From an uncultured Clostridia bacterium (GTDB lineage Bacteria; Bacillota; Clostridia; TANB77; CAG-508), in NCBI GenBank assembly GCA_944386695.1, contig CALXCB010000004.1, positions 1 through 51,950 on the forward strand: DNA of 51,950 nucleotides, in the 5' to 3' direction. Under the pieces are notes generated by a model. The model was given only the letters and a program-made list of their open reading frames with translations. It had not been told where the DNA came from and ran no database searches. A program made the position numbers and the translations under genes. Shown in pieces: positions 9,714 through 17,692 of the stretch (within the stretch, counting starts at the first letter, position 1; the number at the start of each line of letters is the position of its first letter).

Positions 9714-10163
9714 TTAAATAATTTTACCGCTTACATAACATTCATATATATAGCTAGGATTTTCATAATACATACTACTATTATAATTATCAATTTTTTC
9801 TATAATCCATGATGATAATACATCTATTAATGTGTCCACATATTTGTTTTCATCTTTATTAACCATAATTATTAATCTTTTATATACTTTTCCTATATCC
9901 CAATATGTAGGTACATTATATTGGCACCTACTAATAATATCATATGTTCCTGTTTTTATATTAGTCTTTGCAATAAATTCATCAGAAACCTTCTCTATAT
10001 TTTCACAATGATAAACTTCTGCAAGCTTATATATTTTCTTAATATTTTCTTTTCCTAATTTTTCCACAACTACTTTTTTAGTATTTTTTGTTTTTCTAGC
10101 GATATATTCAATCAGACTACAAGTATAAAATAAATCATTTTCTTTTTGTGGTTCTCCAATCAT
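9714..10163 (-). CDS. Conserved hypothetical protein next to a DUF3990 remnant
   Basis: A 149-residue soluble protein with no domain I can name with certainty. Its opening (LFYTCSLIEYIARKTKN, then VYHCENIEKVSDEFI) is of the helical type found beside DUF3791/DUF3990 gene pairs in Clostridia, which are suspected toxin-antitoxin-like units. The immediately upstream 114 bases encode the C-terminal end of a DUF3990-like protein, consistent with such a unit having been partly deleted. GGAGGATTG before the ATG supports the start. Function unknown. Confidence 0.55.
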   Translation of the reverse strand: MIGEPQKENDLFYTCSLIEYIARKTKNTKKVVVEKLGKENIKKIYKLAEVYHCENIEKVSDEFIAKTNIKTGTYDIISRCQYNVPTYWDIGKVYKRLIIMVNKDENKYVDTLIDVLSSWIIEKIDNYNSSMYYENPSYIYECYVSGKII

Positions 10164-10167
10164 TTTG

Positions 10168-10281
10168 TCAATCCTCCAATCTTATAGATTTTACAAATTT
10201 TATTGTTTCTAAAGATTTTTCAGTACAAAAAGCTATTTGATGTGTTGGATGTCTAAATTTTGCTAATTTCCAAAAAATTTG
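10168..10281 (-). pseudogene. C-terminal remnant of a DUF3990-like protein
   Basis: Between the phosphatase stop and the 9714-10163 gene the minus strand reads openly as IFWKLAKFRHPTHQIAFC and then TEKSLETIKFVKSIRLED before TGA at 10168. The wording (AKF.HPTHQIAFCTEKSL) is that of the C-terminal end of DUF3990, an ADP-ribosyltransferase-like domain. There is no start codon or ribosome site and the N-terminal two thirds are missing; the upstream end is cut at the phosphatase gene. Recognised from memory of the family, not by search. Confidence 0.5.
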
Positions 10282-10740
10282 TTAACAACATATTTTCTTT
10301 AAATATTTCATAAATCCTTCTAACCCCTCTGTTATATCATCATAAGTTTTATCAAAGTTTCCTGTATACCATGGGTCTGCAATATCTCTTGGGTTGTCTG
10401 TAAAATCTAATAATTTATATATTTTATTTTCCTTATCTTCTCCAACAATCCTTTTTATATTTACTATATTTTTTTCTTCCATAGCAATAATATAATCAAA
10501 TGTTTCATAATCTTGTTTTGTGATTTTTCTAGCAGTGTGGTTTCCACATTTTATGCCCATTTGTTGAAGTTTTTTTCTTGTACCATAATAGACTGGACTT
10601 TCTTCGTCTGGACTTGTCCCTGCAGAGTCTATATAGAATTTTTCTTCTATTCCTTCTTTTTTTACCATATCTTTAAATATATATTCTGCCATTGGAGATC
10701 TACATATATTTCCTAAACATACAAATAATACTTTTATCAT
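10282..10740 (-). CDS. Low-molecular-weight protein tyrosine phosphatase
   Basis: A 152-residue cytoplasmic phosphatase. The P-loop CLGNICRSP (Cys8 nucleophile, Arg14) sits at the N-terminus, and the general acid Asp is in DPWYTGNF near residue 120. The length and the DSAGTSPDEE segment fit the family. Bacterial members dephosphorylate tyrosine kinases that control polysaccharide export, or arginine phosphates (YwlE type); Thr versus Ile next to the catalytic Arg would decide between them, and here Ile (NICRS) argues for tyrosine phosphatase. AAAGGGA precedes the ATG. Confidence 0.92.
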   Translation of the reverse strand: MIKVLFVCLGNICRSPMAEYIFKDMVKKEGIEEKFYIDSAGTSPDEESPVYYGTRKKLQQMGIKCGNHTARKITKQDYETFDYIIAMEEKNIVNIKRIVGEDKENKIYKLLDFTDNPRDIADPWYTGNFDKTYDDITEGLEGFMKYLKKICC

Positions 10741-10802
10741 ATATTTCCCTTTCTATTTACTATTATAACATTTTTCTTATCATTACCAATTTATAATTAT
10801 TT

Positions 10803-11219
10803 TTAATTCATTAAAAACATTCGCTGATATTCTTCTATTGTATATATTTTATCACTATTTGGTAGCGTAACATATGTATATGCGCCATTTTCTTTTGCTA
10901 TTTCAAATACATCATCAGTCCATTGTACTGAACCACGTTTTGTGATTTTAGTAATCCATTCAGTACTCCCCCCATGCTTTGTAGTATTAGTCACATTTAT
11001 ATAATCAAATCCAGAATTTGCTTTGTCATTGTTTATTTTATAAATATATGTTTCATATGTTATTTCTCCGACACCTCCATGAAATACAGCTATATAACCA
11101 TTTGGTATTTCATCACTATCTCCTTTACTTTTTTTATTTATAATAACCATTATACAGCTGACTATAAAAATGGTTATAACTGCTATCACAATAAACACAA
11201 AAAATTTTTTATTTTTCAT
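10803..11219 (-). CDS. Small membrane-anchored extracytoplasmic protein, unknown
   Basis: A 138-residue protein with one N-terminal membrane helix (about residues 5-28) and a short polar outer domain (GYIAVFHGGVGEITYETYIYK). A Cys at residue 22 lies inside the helix, so a lipoprotein cleavage site is not convincing. No family recognised. Its start lies 4 bases after the GNAT gene stop; the ribosome site GAGGTAA overlaps that stop, so the two are probably translationally coupled. This is one of several small anchored proteins in the accessory stretch. Confidence 0.6.
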   Translation of the reverse strand: MKNKKFFVFIVIAVITIFIVSCIMVIINKKSKGDSDEIPNGYIAVFHGGVGEITYETYIYKINNDKANSGFDYINVTNTTKHGGSTEWITKITKRGSVQWTDDVFEIAKENGAYTYVTLPNSDKIYTIEEYQRMFLMN

Positions 11220-11222
11220 AAC

Positions 11223-11648
11223 TTACCTCATACGTCTTTTAAATTTGTACTGTCTTTTTTCAAAGCCATTATTTTCATAAAATCTATGAGCATTTATATT
11301 GCTAATCATACTTGTTAATTCTACTGCTTCGCAATTTTTACTTATTGCATAGTCCGTTGCATCTTGTATTAATTTTTTTCCTATTCCTAAGTTTCTATAT
11401 TTTTCATTTACAATTAAATCATCAATAAAAAGTATATTCCTTTTCTTTGCCAATCTATTTATTATTTGTGATATTAAAACACTTACTACCTTATTATCTT
11501 CTACTGCCACAATTTCATAAAAATTAGCATTTTTTAAACTTTCTTTATACTTTTCTACAAATATTGAATACTCTATTTTATTTTCATATAATTCATTTAA
11601 CAACTCAAATACTTGTTCCAAATCTTTTAATTCAATTTTTCTTATCAT
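11223..11648 (-). CDS. GNAT-family N-acetyltransferase
   Basis: A 141-residue acetyl-CoA-dependent acyltransferase. The fold is recognisable from IRKIELKDLEQVFELLNELY at the N-terminus, the motif A loop RNLGIGKKLIQDA (acetyl-CoA pyrophosphate binding) near residues 88-100 and the closing NAHRFYENNGFEKR. Substrate unknown. AGGAGAAG lies before the ATG. Likely co-transcribed with the membrane-anchored gene that follows directly. Confidence 0.85.
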   Translation of the reverse strand: MIRKIELKDLEQVFELLNELYENKIEYSIFVEKYKESLKNANFYEIVAVEDNKVVSVLISQIINRLAKKRNILFIDDLIVNEKYRNLGIGKKLIQDATDYAISKNCEAVELTSMISNINAHRFYENNGFEKRQYKFKRRMR

Positions 11649-11682
11649 TACTATCTTCTCCTATCTTTCTCCGAAAACACTA

Positions 11683-11937
11683 TTAATTAACACAATTGTC
11701 ATAACTATATTTCAATATTTTTTCTAATTTTATTTTTGGAAATATTCTAGCTAAAGCATGATTACACTTTCCATTTTCTAAACTACTTATAAATTCAAAA
11801 TAATTTATTTTTTTATCATTTATTTTTAGATATGTCCCTAACAAAGTATCCTGCACCTTAAGTCCTAACGTTTTTATTATATGACAAGCTAAATATTCAG
11901 ATATTTTTTCCAACATAATATATGAAGCAGTTGTCAA
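11683..11937 (-). pseudogene. HipA/CtkA-like kinase fragment
   Basis: The open frame (84 codons) can only start at a TTG lying inside a perfect palindrome with no ribosome site. The text TTASYIMLEKISEYLACH followed by ...LGLKVQDTLLGTY resembles an N-terminal block of HipA-like Ser/Thr kinases (CtkA type), but the rest of the kinase is absent and the sequence jumps to an unrelated-looking tail (FISSLENGKCNHALARIF). I read it as an internally deleted relic. A short functional protein is possible but unlikely. Confidence 0.45.
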
Positions 11938-11954
11938 GTTTTCCTTGACAACTG
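11928..11954. repeat. Perfect 11-bp palindrome at the HipA-like remnant
   Basis: CAGTTGTCAAG (11928-11938) and CTTGACAACTG (11944-11954) form an 11-bp stem around a 5-base loop. A second, smaller hairpin (ACTGAA / TTCAGT) follows at about 11951-11968. It could be a terminator for plus-strand reading or a leftover junction of a mobile element. Confidence 0.7.
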
Positions 11955-12149
11955 AATTTTCATTCAGTTTGCTTTCTTCAATTCTCTAAGCCACAGATTC
12001 AAGACCTTTTCAAAAATTCCTGTTTTCCTACTTATATAAATATTTGTCTGTTTTGTGGTTATAACATATAACCCCTTATTATTTTAGTTTTTTATATTCT
12101 CTCCCATTATTTCTAAACTCAACTTATCCATCATCTGTAGTGTACATTA

Positions 12150-12668
12150 TTATAAGTATTTTTCAATAAGTTTTAATAATTCTTGTGCTTCTTTTGTGTA
12201 ATTTTCTCCAACAGAATCACCAGATTCTTTTAATACTATTTCATTATTTTTTTCATTTATAACAGCAATAGTATTGGTTCCTTGGTCTGCTCCAGGGTAT
12301 GTTATTTTTATATTATCTTCTATTTTACTAACCAATTCTTTTATTTGTTCTAAATCGTTGTTAGAAACTTTTTTTATTTTTAATTTTGCTTCATTCAATA
12401 TGTATTCTTCTAAGCCTTCAATTGTCCCTATTTTATAGTTTTTTGTATTAGAATTGTTATATTCTCTCCAAATATATATATAACCATTATCAAAAATAGC
12501 TGTTCCATAAAATTGAATCCCTGTTGCATAATTAGAGTAAGTATTAATAGCTAGTAATTTGGCATCATTATTATTTCCTACATATCCATTTTTTCTCATA
12601 AACAAAATATAAAATAAAATTGATATTATCAATATAACTACTATAATAATTAATTTCTTTATTTTCAT
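12150..12668 (-). CDS. Membrane-anchored protein (paralogue of the 13071-13784 protein)
   Basis: A 172-residue protein with one N-terminal membrane helix (residues 4-24) and an outer domain. Its last 75 residues (DLEQIKELVSKI, then GADQGTNTIAV, EIVLKESGDS, QELLKLIEKYL) align by eye with the C-terminal part of the protein at 13071-13784 (DLILMKEYISQI, DAGSESISV, KIILEESGDL, EDLLNLIKKYI). The two are therefore paralogues, separated by a decayed DUF1016-like gene. No known family. GTGAGGAAA precedes the ATG. Confidence 0.65.
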   Translation of the reverse strand: MKIKKLIIIVVILIISILFYILFMRKNGYVGNNNDAKLLAINTYSNYATGIQFYGTAIFDNGYIYIWREYNNSNTKNYKIGTIEGLEEYILNEAKLKIKKVSNNDLEQIKELVSKIEDNIKITYPGADQGTNTIAVINEKNNEIVLKESGDSVGENYTKEAQELLKLIEKYL

Positions 12669-12692
12669 TTCTATTTCCTCACATTCAAATTA

Positions 12693-13062
12693 TTAGTTAT
12701 CTTTCATTTTCTTTTTTAAATCTTTTTCTGAATATTGGTTTGGCAAGTCTAAAAATTCTAAACTATATGTGTCTAATATTCTTGTGTTAGGATAGTCTTC
12801 ATCATCTTCAACTTTTGCTAAACTTTCATTTGCTTTACCATCTGAGAGCATATATCTTTGATAATATCCACTTCCTATTTGTCTATCTAATTCTCTTTTT
12901 GAATAATTATTTTTTATTCACACTTTTATATAAAATTCTTTTTCTTCGATGCTATTTGTACTACTTAAGATAATCAAATTATTTGTCCAACTAATTTGTC
13001 TCACCAGTGGAGCGATTATTTCATTATCCTTATAAGTTTCATTAAATTGTAAAAACTATCAT
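12693..13062 (-). pseudogene. Decayed DUF1016/YhcG-type nuclease gene
   Basis: The minus strand encodes NEIIAPLVRQISWTNNLI and LSSTNSIEEKEFYIKV, then an in-frame TGA, then NYSKRELDRQIGSGYYQRY, and ends LEFLDLPNQYSEKDLKKKM before TAA at 12693-12695. This is the middle of a DUF1016 protein (PDDEXK-type nuclease fold, YhcG). The N-terminal part is missing, a reading-frame change is needed near 13045, a TGA interrupts the frame near 12920, and the catalytic C-terminal domain is gone. The break is not the CGGA type seen elsewhere in this window, so it is ordinary decay. Confidence 0.7.
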
Positions 13063-13070
13063 AAAATATT

Positions 13071-13784
13071 TTAAATATATTTTTTTATTAAATTTAGCAG
13101 ATCCTCTGTATATTGGCTTGTATTTTTTCTACTCAAATCTCCACTTTCTTCTAAAATAATTTTTTTATCTTCATCATTTTTATATACAGAAATAGATTCA
13201 GAACCTGCATCAACAGCCGTTTGTCTCTCTTCATAATTAGTTCCTATTTGAGAAATATATTCTTTCATTAGTATTAAGTCTGCTTCTGAAACCGTTTTTT
13301 CCTTACGTTTTGCATATTGTGATTGTGCTAAATTGTATTTGTCAATTGCTGCTTGTGAGTCATCTACATTAAATTCATATATTTGACCATTATTACAAAT
13401 TATAGTACCGCTATATGTAAATAGCCAAGCATAATTTATATAAGAACTTTCTACTAATACATTATAATCACTAAGATCAATGTCAGTATTATTTTTCTCT
13501 ATTTTGATTATTTTTCCACATTTTGTACATCTTCCAGTATTACTTGAACATCTTGAACATATTATCATATTTGGTATAACTTCATATTCTTTTGAACATA
13601 TAGGACATTTTAATAATGCCACTCCCATTGAATTTAATTGTTCATCACTTATTGAACTACAATTTCCATTACAAGTATCAAACCCATATAAGATATATAC
13701 TTTAATTTTTCTATAATTAAATATAACTAAAAGTAACATGATTAAAATTATTACTACAATACATATTATTTTTTTCTTTTTCAT
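13071..13784 (-). CDS. Membrane-anchored protein with four-Cys zinc-finger-like segment
   Basis: A 237-residue protein: N-terminal membrane helix (residues 5-22), a Cys-rich stretch with CPIC, CSRC and CTKC pairs (about residues 60-93) that should bind zinc, and a C-terminal domain paralogous to the 12150-12668 protein. The helix-plus-zinc-ribbon layout is common in sensor or envelope proteins of Clostridia, but I recognise no named family. AAGGGGA precedes the ATG. It is the upstream member of the pair that flanks the DUF1016-like remnant. Confidence 0.65.
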   Translation of the reverse strand: MKKKKIICIVVIILIMLLLVIFNYRKIKVYILYGFDTCNGNCSSISDEQLNSMGVALLKCPICSKEYEVIPNMIICSRCSSNTGRCTKCGKIIKIEKNNTDIDLSDYNVLVESSYINYAWLFTYSGTIICNNGQIYEFNVDDSQAAIDKYNLAQSQYAKRKEKTVSEADLILMKEYISQIGTNYEERQTAVDAGSESISVYKNDEDKKIILEESGDLSRKNTSQYTEDLLNLIKKYI

Positions 13785-14441
13785 ATTTTTACAAAATCCC
13801 CTTTGATTTTTAGTTTACCCTTAATACAATATTAACCTATAATAAGTTTTTTGACAATATTTATTAGGAATAAAAAATTTCATAATTATTTAAATATTTT
13901 TTATAAATTTTTTATATTATCATTATCCTTTTGAATCTGTTTTTGATACCTATCTTCCTCTGGGCTTTTCCTATTTAACTGCATATTTTTGCGTATCATG
14001 ACATTACTCCTTAAAGTACTTGATAATACTGCATTTATGGGCTATTGTATGATGTCAAAGTCGCATATTTCAGCATATTTCAAAAATTCATATTTTCCTT
14101 CATATATAAAGTTTTTCCCATTTTTGCGGTTATAATATATAATCTCCTTAAAACTAATTGACATTATATCATATTTGCTAAAAATATTCTACTAATTCGC
14201 CATGAAAAGAGAGAGTAACTTTTTTTAATTCACTATAGATTATATTAGAAATATAACTGCATGATATAAATTGATATAAATTGATATTGTTGAAATTTTA
14301 CATAAAATCTGGTATAATAATAATATGCAAAATGCTGTAAAATTAAGCTTATCATTGATTAAATTTTATTTATTAATGACTTTGATTAAGTTTAATGTTA
14401 CTTCATTAGGCAAATAAAATATTATTAGGAGGACGTCTTAT
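13785..14441. other. 657-base gap: relic peptide, tiny ORF and promoter of the next gene
   Basis: The left part (13785-13900) is plain AT-rich DNA. At 13901-13999 (minus) a 32-codon ORF (starting MIRKNMQLNRK) has AAGGAG seven bases before its ATG, but no other support. At about 14076-14150 lies a relic related to 12004-12076; on the minus strand it reads YYNRKNGKNFIYEGKYEFLK. At 14263-14287 the string GATATAAATT is repeated in tandem. The right part holds the promoter and leader of the 14442 gene, whose leader can pair ATTAAGCTTA with the later TTAAGTTTAAT. Confidence 0.5.
14290..14318 (+). promoter_or_regulatory. Sigma-A promoter of the 14442-15482 gene
   Basis: TTGAAA at 14290-14295 and TATAAT at 14313-14318 are separated by 17 bases; a perfect -10 box preceded by TGG. 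The expected transcript start is about 115 bases before the ATG, leaving a leader of that length. Confidence 0.85.
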
Positions 14442-15482
14442 ATGAAGACAATCAAAAAAAACACTAACGTAACAATCAAACATATCCTTGGCGAAACAGC
14501 TGAGGCTATTGTAACTCGGTTAAGCAATGGGCAATATAAGTTCAACTGCGATGCTTATGTCGTAGGCGAAACTTGCAAAGGTGGTTTTTTCCACCTTCGG
14601 CAGGCCAGAGAAATTATTCCAGGCAAAAAGCTTGGACATAATGTGAAATTCTGGCCTCGGCTCAGAAGAGCCCTGCAAGAGGCAGGAGTGAAACCGGTTA
14701 ACATCCCTGGCGGAGGTTATCCGATTCACTATGAAGATGAAATAGTGATTCCGGACTATTCAATGTCTGGTGCTCACTATTTTGTCATAAAACATCAAGA
14801 TATTGGCAAATATCTTGATATGTTGCCTCTAGATGAGGCTGGCAAGACTCGTGCCAATGATTTCGAGCGTAAAAAGCTCGAAGCCTATTGGCGCGAACAA
14901 GACCCCAAATACATTGCCAAGCAAATTGGCAATAAAATTTGGAATTCCTGTGACCTCGGCGGAGAATTCCGTAAAATCACTCTGGTTGCAGAGGATAATA
15001 CAGAATTTTCCGTAATCTACCCGTCATTTAGTACCAATTTAATTTGGTCGGGCGGGTGTAATGTAGCGAAGGTGCTGTGCACTGCACCTGAAACCGGAAT
15101 AGAATATCTTTCTGGTTGGGCTGCAGGGCATCTCGATCCGAGAAAGCACTGCAGGATAAAGAAAATTTATTCTCGGGGTTGGAATGAGTACACGGCTTAT
15201 CTCATGCCGAACCCTGATCTTGCCACAGAAGTAAGGGATAGTTGTCGTTGGTTAGGATTGTTTGACAATCCTGACAATGATGGCATCCCTGTCGAAAAGA
15301 TCGCATATGCCAAAAGGATCATCCTTGAGGCTTATGATCTAGATGACAAACTTTTAAAGGATCGGCTCGTTTATGACAGAGACTCCAAAAAAGTAATTAA
15401 AGAGTCTTTACATAACTGGCCATTTAATTCCTTTAATGAAAAGGTCCCAGGAGAAAACTTCGACTGGAGACCTACCGAGTAG
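14442..15482 (+). CDS. Unknown protein in a hairpin-dense, foreign-composition gene
   Basis: A 346-residue soluble protein with no family I recognise; no signal or membrane helix. Notable stretches are GGFFHLRQAREIIPG, IPGGGYPIHYEDE and CDLGGEFRK. Base and codon use differ sharply from neighbours: more G+C, and CGG used five times for Arg (14517, 14598, 14658, 15174, 15363), always followed by T, C or G, never A. The coding sequence is tiled with local inverted repeats, for example AAGGTGG/CCACCTT (14578-14597), an 11-bp stem at 14794-14819, TTCGAGC/GCTCGAA (14862-14882), ATTGCCAA/TTGGCAAT (14913-14933), AGGATTG/CAATCCT (15254-15272). Strong AGGAGGAC ribosome site, own promoter and own terminator: a stand-alone transcription unit, probably acquired. 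Confidence 0.75.
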   Translation: MKTIKKNTNVTIKHILGETAEAIVTRLSNGQYKFNCDAYVVGETCKGGFFHLRQAREIIPGKKLGHNVKFWPRLRRALQEAGVKPVNIPGGGYPIHYEDEIVIPDYSMSGAHYFVIKHQDIGKYLDMLPLDEAGKTRANDFERKKLEAYWREQDPKYIAKQIGNKIWNSCDLGGEFRKITLVAEDNTEFSVIYPSFSTNLIWSGGCNVAKVLCTAPETGIEYLSGWAAGHLDPRKHCRIKKIYSRGWNEYTAYLMPNPDLATEVRDSCRWLGLFDNPDNDGIPVEKIAYAKRIILEAYDLDDKLLKDRLVYDRDSKKVIKESLHNWPFNSFNEKVPGENFDWRPTE

Positions 15483-15498
15483 CCTATTGAAGTACAAA

Positions 15499-15537
15499 CA
15501 TCATGGCAGAAGTTGTTTCTGCCATGATGTTTTTTTA
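15499..15537 (+). terminator. Strong terminator of the 14442 gene
   Basis: CATCATGGCAGAA (15499-15511) pairs with TTCTGCCATGATG (15517-15529) in a 13-bp stem, followed by eight T residues. A textbook intrinsic terminator. Confidence 0.93.
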
Positions 15538-15549
15538 TAAAACTTAAAT

Positions 15550-16593
15550 CTATTTCGCTTTATTTAAATCTTTTGAATAGTAATACATATCAACGCACTG
15601 CATGTCTCCATCCCATAATTCTTCATCATAATTATCTATAAAAAAATTTTTTATTGTTTTTTCATACTTATCAAATCCTTGTTTTACATAGAATGGTATA
15701 TTGTTTTCTGTTGTTCCTACAATCATCTTTTTATATCTTGTCTTATAATTATCTACTAAATACTTAATCATCTTTTTTGCATATCCATTTCCTCTATGTT
15801 TTTCTTTTGTTATAATATTTTTTAATTCTACAATATCATTGTCTATTTTCATTACTACAGCAATACAAACTGGTTCATCTTTATATGTTAATACAAACAA
15901 TTCTCCATCAGCCAAATATTTGTTAATCATTTCTTTGCTTGGATCTGCTTCAAGTAATAACTCTAAGTATTGCTCTTTATTATCTTTTTCTTTCCTTATA
16001 TTGATTGAATGATTAACTGGTAAAAATTCGAAGCCTTCTGGTAATTTTGGTTTTGCTAAATTGTAGTTTAAATATCTACTTTCTTCAGAAAAAATACACC
16101 CACAATATTTCTGCATATAAAGGCCTATTTCTCTAGCCTTTGCTTGTCCTTCTCTAAAACCAACTCTAAAATCTCTATATAAAAATTGTAAATCATATTG
16201 TTTTGCAATCTTATCCCCAAGCTCATGAATAATATCATGTTTTTGATATGGACTTACTAGAAGTGTAGTTGTAATTGTGTCATACCCATTTTCTTTTGCA
16301 AATTTGGCAGTTTGTTCCAATCTTACAGGATAACAATACTCTTGACATCTTGTTTCTAAATTATTTATGGTATTTTTACAAAATTCTTTTAATCCATAGT
16401 CTTCTTCAAATATTGCATTTACATTTATACTTTTAGTATATTCTTTTAAGCAATCTCTTCTTGATTTATATTCCATGTAAGGATGGATATTTGGATTAAA
16501 CCAATATACAGTTGGTTCTATTTCTTCGCTTCTTAGTTCATCTATACAATATACACTACATGGTGCACAACAAGTATGCATTAATAATTTCAT
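15550..16593 (-). CDS. queH: Epoxyqueuosine reductase QueH fused to a GNAT domain
   Basis: Residues 1-190 are QueH (formerly DUF208), which reduces epoxyqueuosine to queuosine at the tRNA wobble position using an Fe-S cluster: MHTCCAPCSVY (C8, C9, C12), then CYP near 90 and QKYCGCIFSEESRY near 165 provide the conserved Cys and Arg. Residues 210-335 form a GNAT acetyltransferase (NIITKEKHRGNGYAKKMI is the acetyl-CoA loop, NIPFYVKQGFDKY the closing strand). The 347-residue fusion is in one uninterrupted frame. The role of the GNAT half is unknown; it may act on the modified base or be an unrelated passenger. GAAAGGAA precedes the ATG. Confidence 0.87.
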   Translation of the reverse strand: MKLLMHTCCAPCSVYCIDELRSEEIEPTVYWFNPNIHPYMEYKSRRDCLKEYTKSINVNAIFEEDYGLKEFCKNTINNLETRCQEYCYPVRLEQTAKFAKENGYDTITTTLLVSPYQKHDIIHELGDKIAKQYDLQFLYRDFRVGFREGQAKAREIGLYMQKYCGCIFSEESRYLNYNLAKPKLPEGFEFLPVNHSINIRKEKDNKEQYLELLLEADPSKEMINKYLADGELFVLTYKDEPVCIAVVMKIDNDIVELKNIITKEKHRGNGYAKKMIKYLVDNYKTRYKKMIVGTTENNIPFYVKQGFDKYEKTIKNFFIDNYDEELWDGDMQCVDMYYYSKDLNKAK

Positions 16594-16627
16594 TTTTTAT
16601 TTCCTTTCCATATTATAACTTTGACAG

Positions 16628-16675
16628 TTGGGACCGGGTCTTATTTGTGCAAGCACAATTAAGACCCGGTCCCAA
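16628..16675. repeat. Palindromic element 1, overlapping the ruvB stop
   Basis: Two 23-base arms (16628-16650 and 16653-16675) are inverted copies with one mismatch; core GGGACCGGGTCTTA. The element supplies the last residues and stop codon of ruvB. It belongs to the same AACCGGTCC/GAACC-rich palindrome family as the elements at 18195, 21741, 34910 and 43407. Confidence 0.9.
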
Positions 16676-17675
16676 TTGTACAATCATATCCTAAATGTTT
16701 ATATGCTGGTGGCAATACAACTCTTCCTTTTGGTGTCCTAGCAATAAAACCTATTTGTAATAGATATGGTTCATATACATCTTCTATTGTATCTATTTCC
16801 TCCCCAAGAGATGCAGCTAATGCTTCGATTCCTACTGGTCTTCCTGAATATTGTACTATCATCATTGAAAGCATTTTTCTGTCGGTTTCTTCTAATCCTA
16901 ATTCATCTATTTCTAATTGGTTTAGTGCATATTTTGATATTTTTAAATCTATTTTTCCATCTGACAATACTAAAGCAAAATCTCTTACTCTTTTTAATAA
17001 TCTGTTAGCAATTCTTGGTGTTCCTCTTGATCTTCTTGCTATTTCTCTGCAAGACTCATCATCTATTTCTACACCTAATATTTTGCTTGAACGTTTTATG
17101 ATTGTACTTAAATCTTCTACTGAATATAATTCGAGTTTTTGTATAATACCAAATCTATCTCTTAGAGGTGTTGTTAAAGCTCCTGCCTTTGTTGTAGCTC
17201 CTATTAATGTAAATTTAGGTAAATCAAGCCTTATTGATTTTGCTTCTGCTCCTTTTCCTATTGTTATATCTAATACAAAATCTTCTAAAGCAGGATATAA
17301 TATTTCTTCTACTACTTTGCTAAGTCTATGTATTTCGTCAATAAAAAGTACATCAAATTCTTCAAGGCTTGTCAAAATTCCAGCTAAATCTCCTGGCTTT
17401 TCTATTGCCGGACCTGATGTTATTCTTATTTTTGAATGCATTTCATTTGCTATTATTCCAGATATAGTTGTTTTTCCAAGTCCTGGTGGTCCATAAAATA
17501 AGCAATGATCAAGTGGTTCTTTTCTTTTTTTAGCTGCTTCTATATATATTTTCATACTTTCTTTAACTTTGGTTTGCCCTATATATTCTTGTAATGTTTG
17601 AGGTCTAAGAGTTTTTTCAAACTTTTCCTCCTGAATATCTGAAAGCTCTGGCCTACTTAAATTTTCGTTATTCAT
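16659..17675 (-). CDS. ruvB: Holliday junction helicase RuvB
   Basis: AAA+ motor of the RuvABC branch migration complex. Visible: Walker [10 protein letters not shown] near residues 62-70, Walker B DEIHRL near 113, sensor GATTKAG near 160, arginine finger region RDRFGI, and the C-terminal winged helix ending PPAYKHLG. 338 residues is normal, but the last residues (TIGTGS) and the TAA come from a palindromic element inserted at the end of the gene; family members usually end soon after HLG. The start ATG is 17 bases after the upstream Alg13-like stop. Located in an operon-like run sortase - Alg14-like - Alg13-like - ruvB. Confidence 0.96.
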   Translation of the reverse strand: MNNENLSRPELSDIQEEKFEKTLRPQTLQEYIGQTKVKESMKIYIEAAKKRKEPLDHCLFYGPPGLGKTTISGIIANEMHSKIRITSGPAIEKPGDLAGILTSLEEFDVLFIDEIHRLSKVVEEILYPALEDFVLDITIGKGAEAKSIRLDLPKFTLIGATTKAGALTTPLRDRFGIIQKLELYSVEDLSTIIKRSSKILGVEIDDESCREIARRSRGTPRIANRLLKRVRDFALVLSDGKIDLKISKYALNQLEIDELGLEETDRKMLSMMIVQYSGRPVGIEALAASLGEEIDTIEDVYEPYLLQIGFIARTPKGRVVLPPAYKHLGYDCTIGTGS

Positions 17676-17692
17676 TAACTATTCACATCCAT

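Noticed and set aside
12900-12930. In-frame TGA of the DUF1016-like frame as a recoded codon
   Set aside because: The gene also lacks its start, catalytic end and one reading frame, so ordinary decay explains it; TGA is a normal stop in other genes here.
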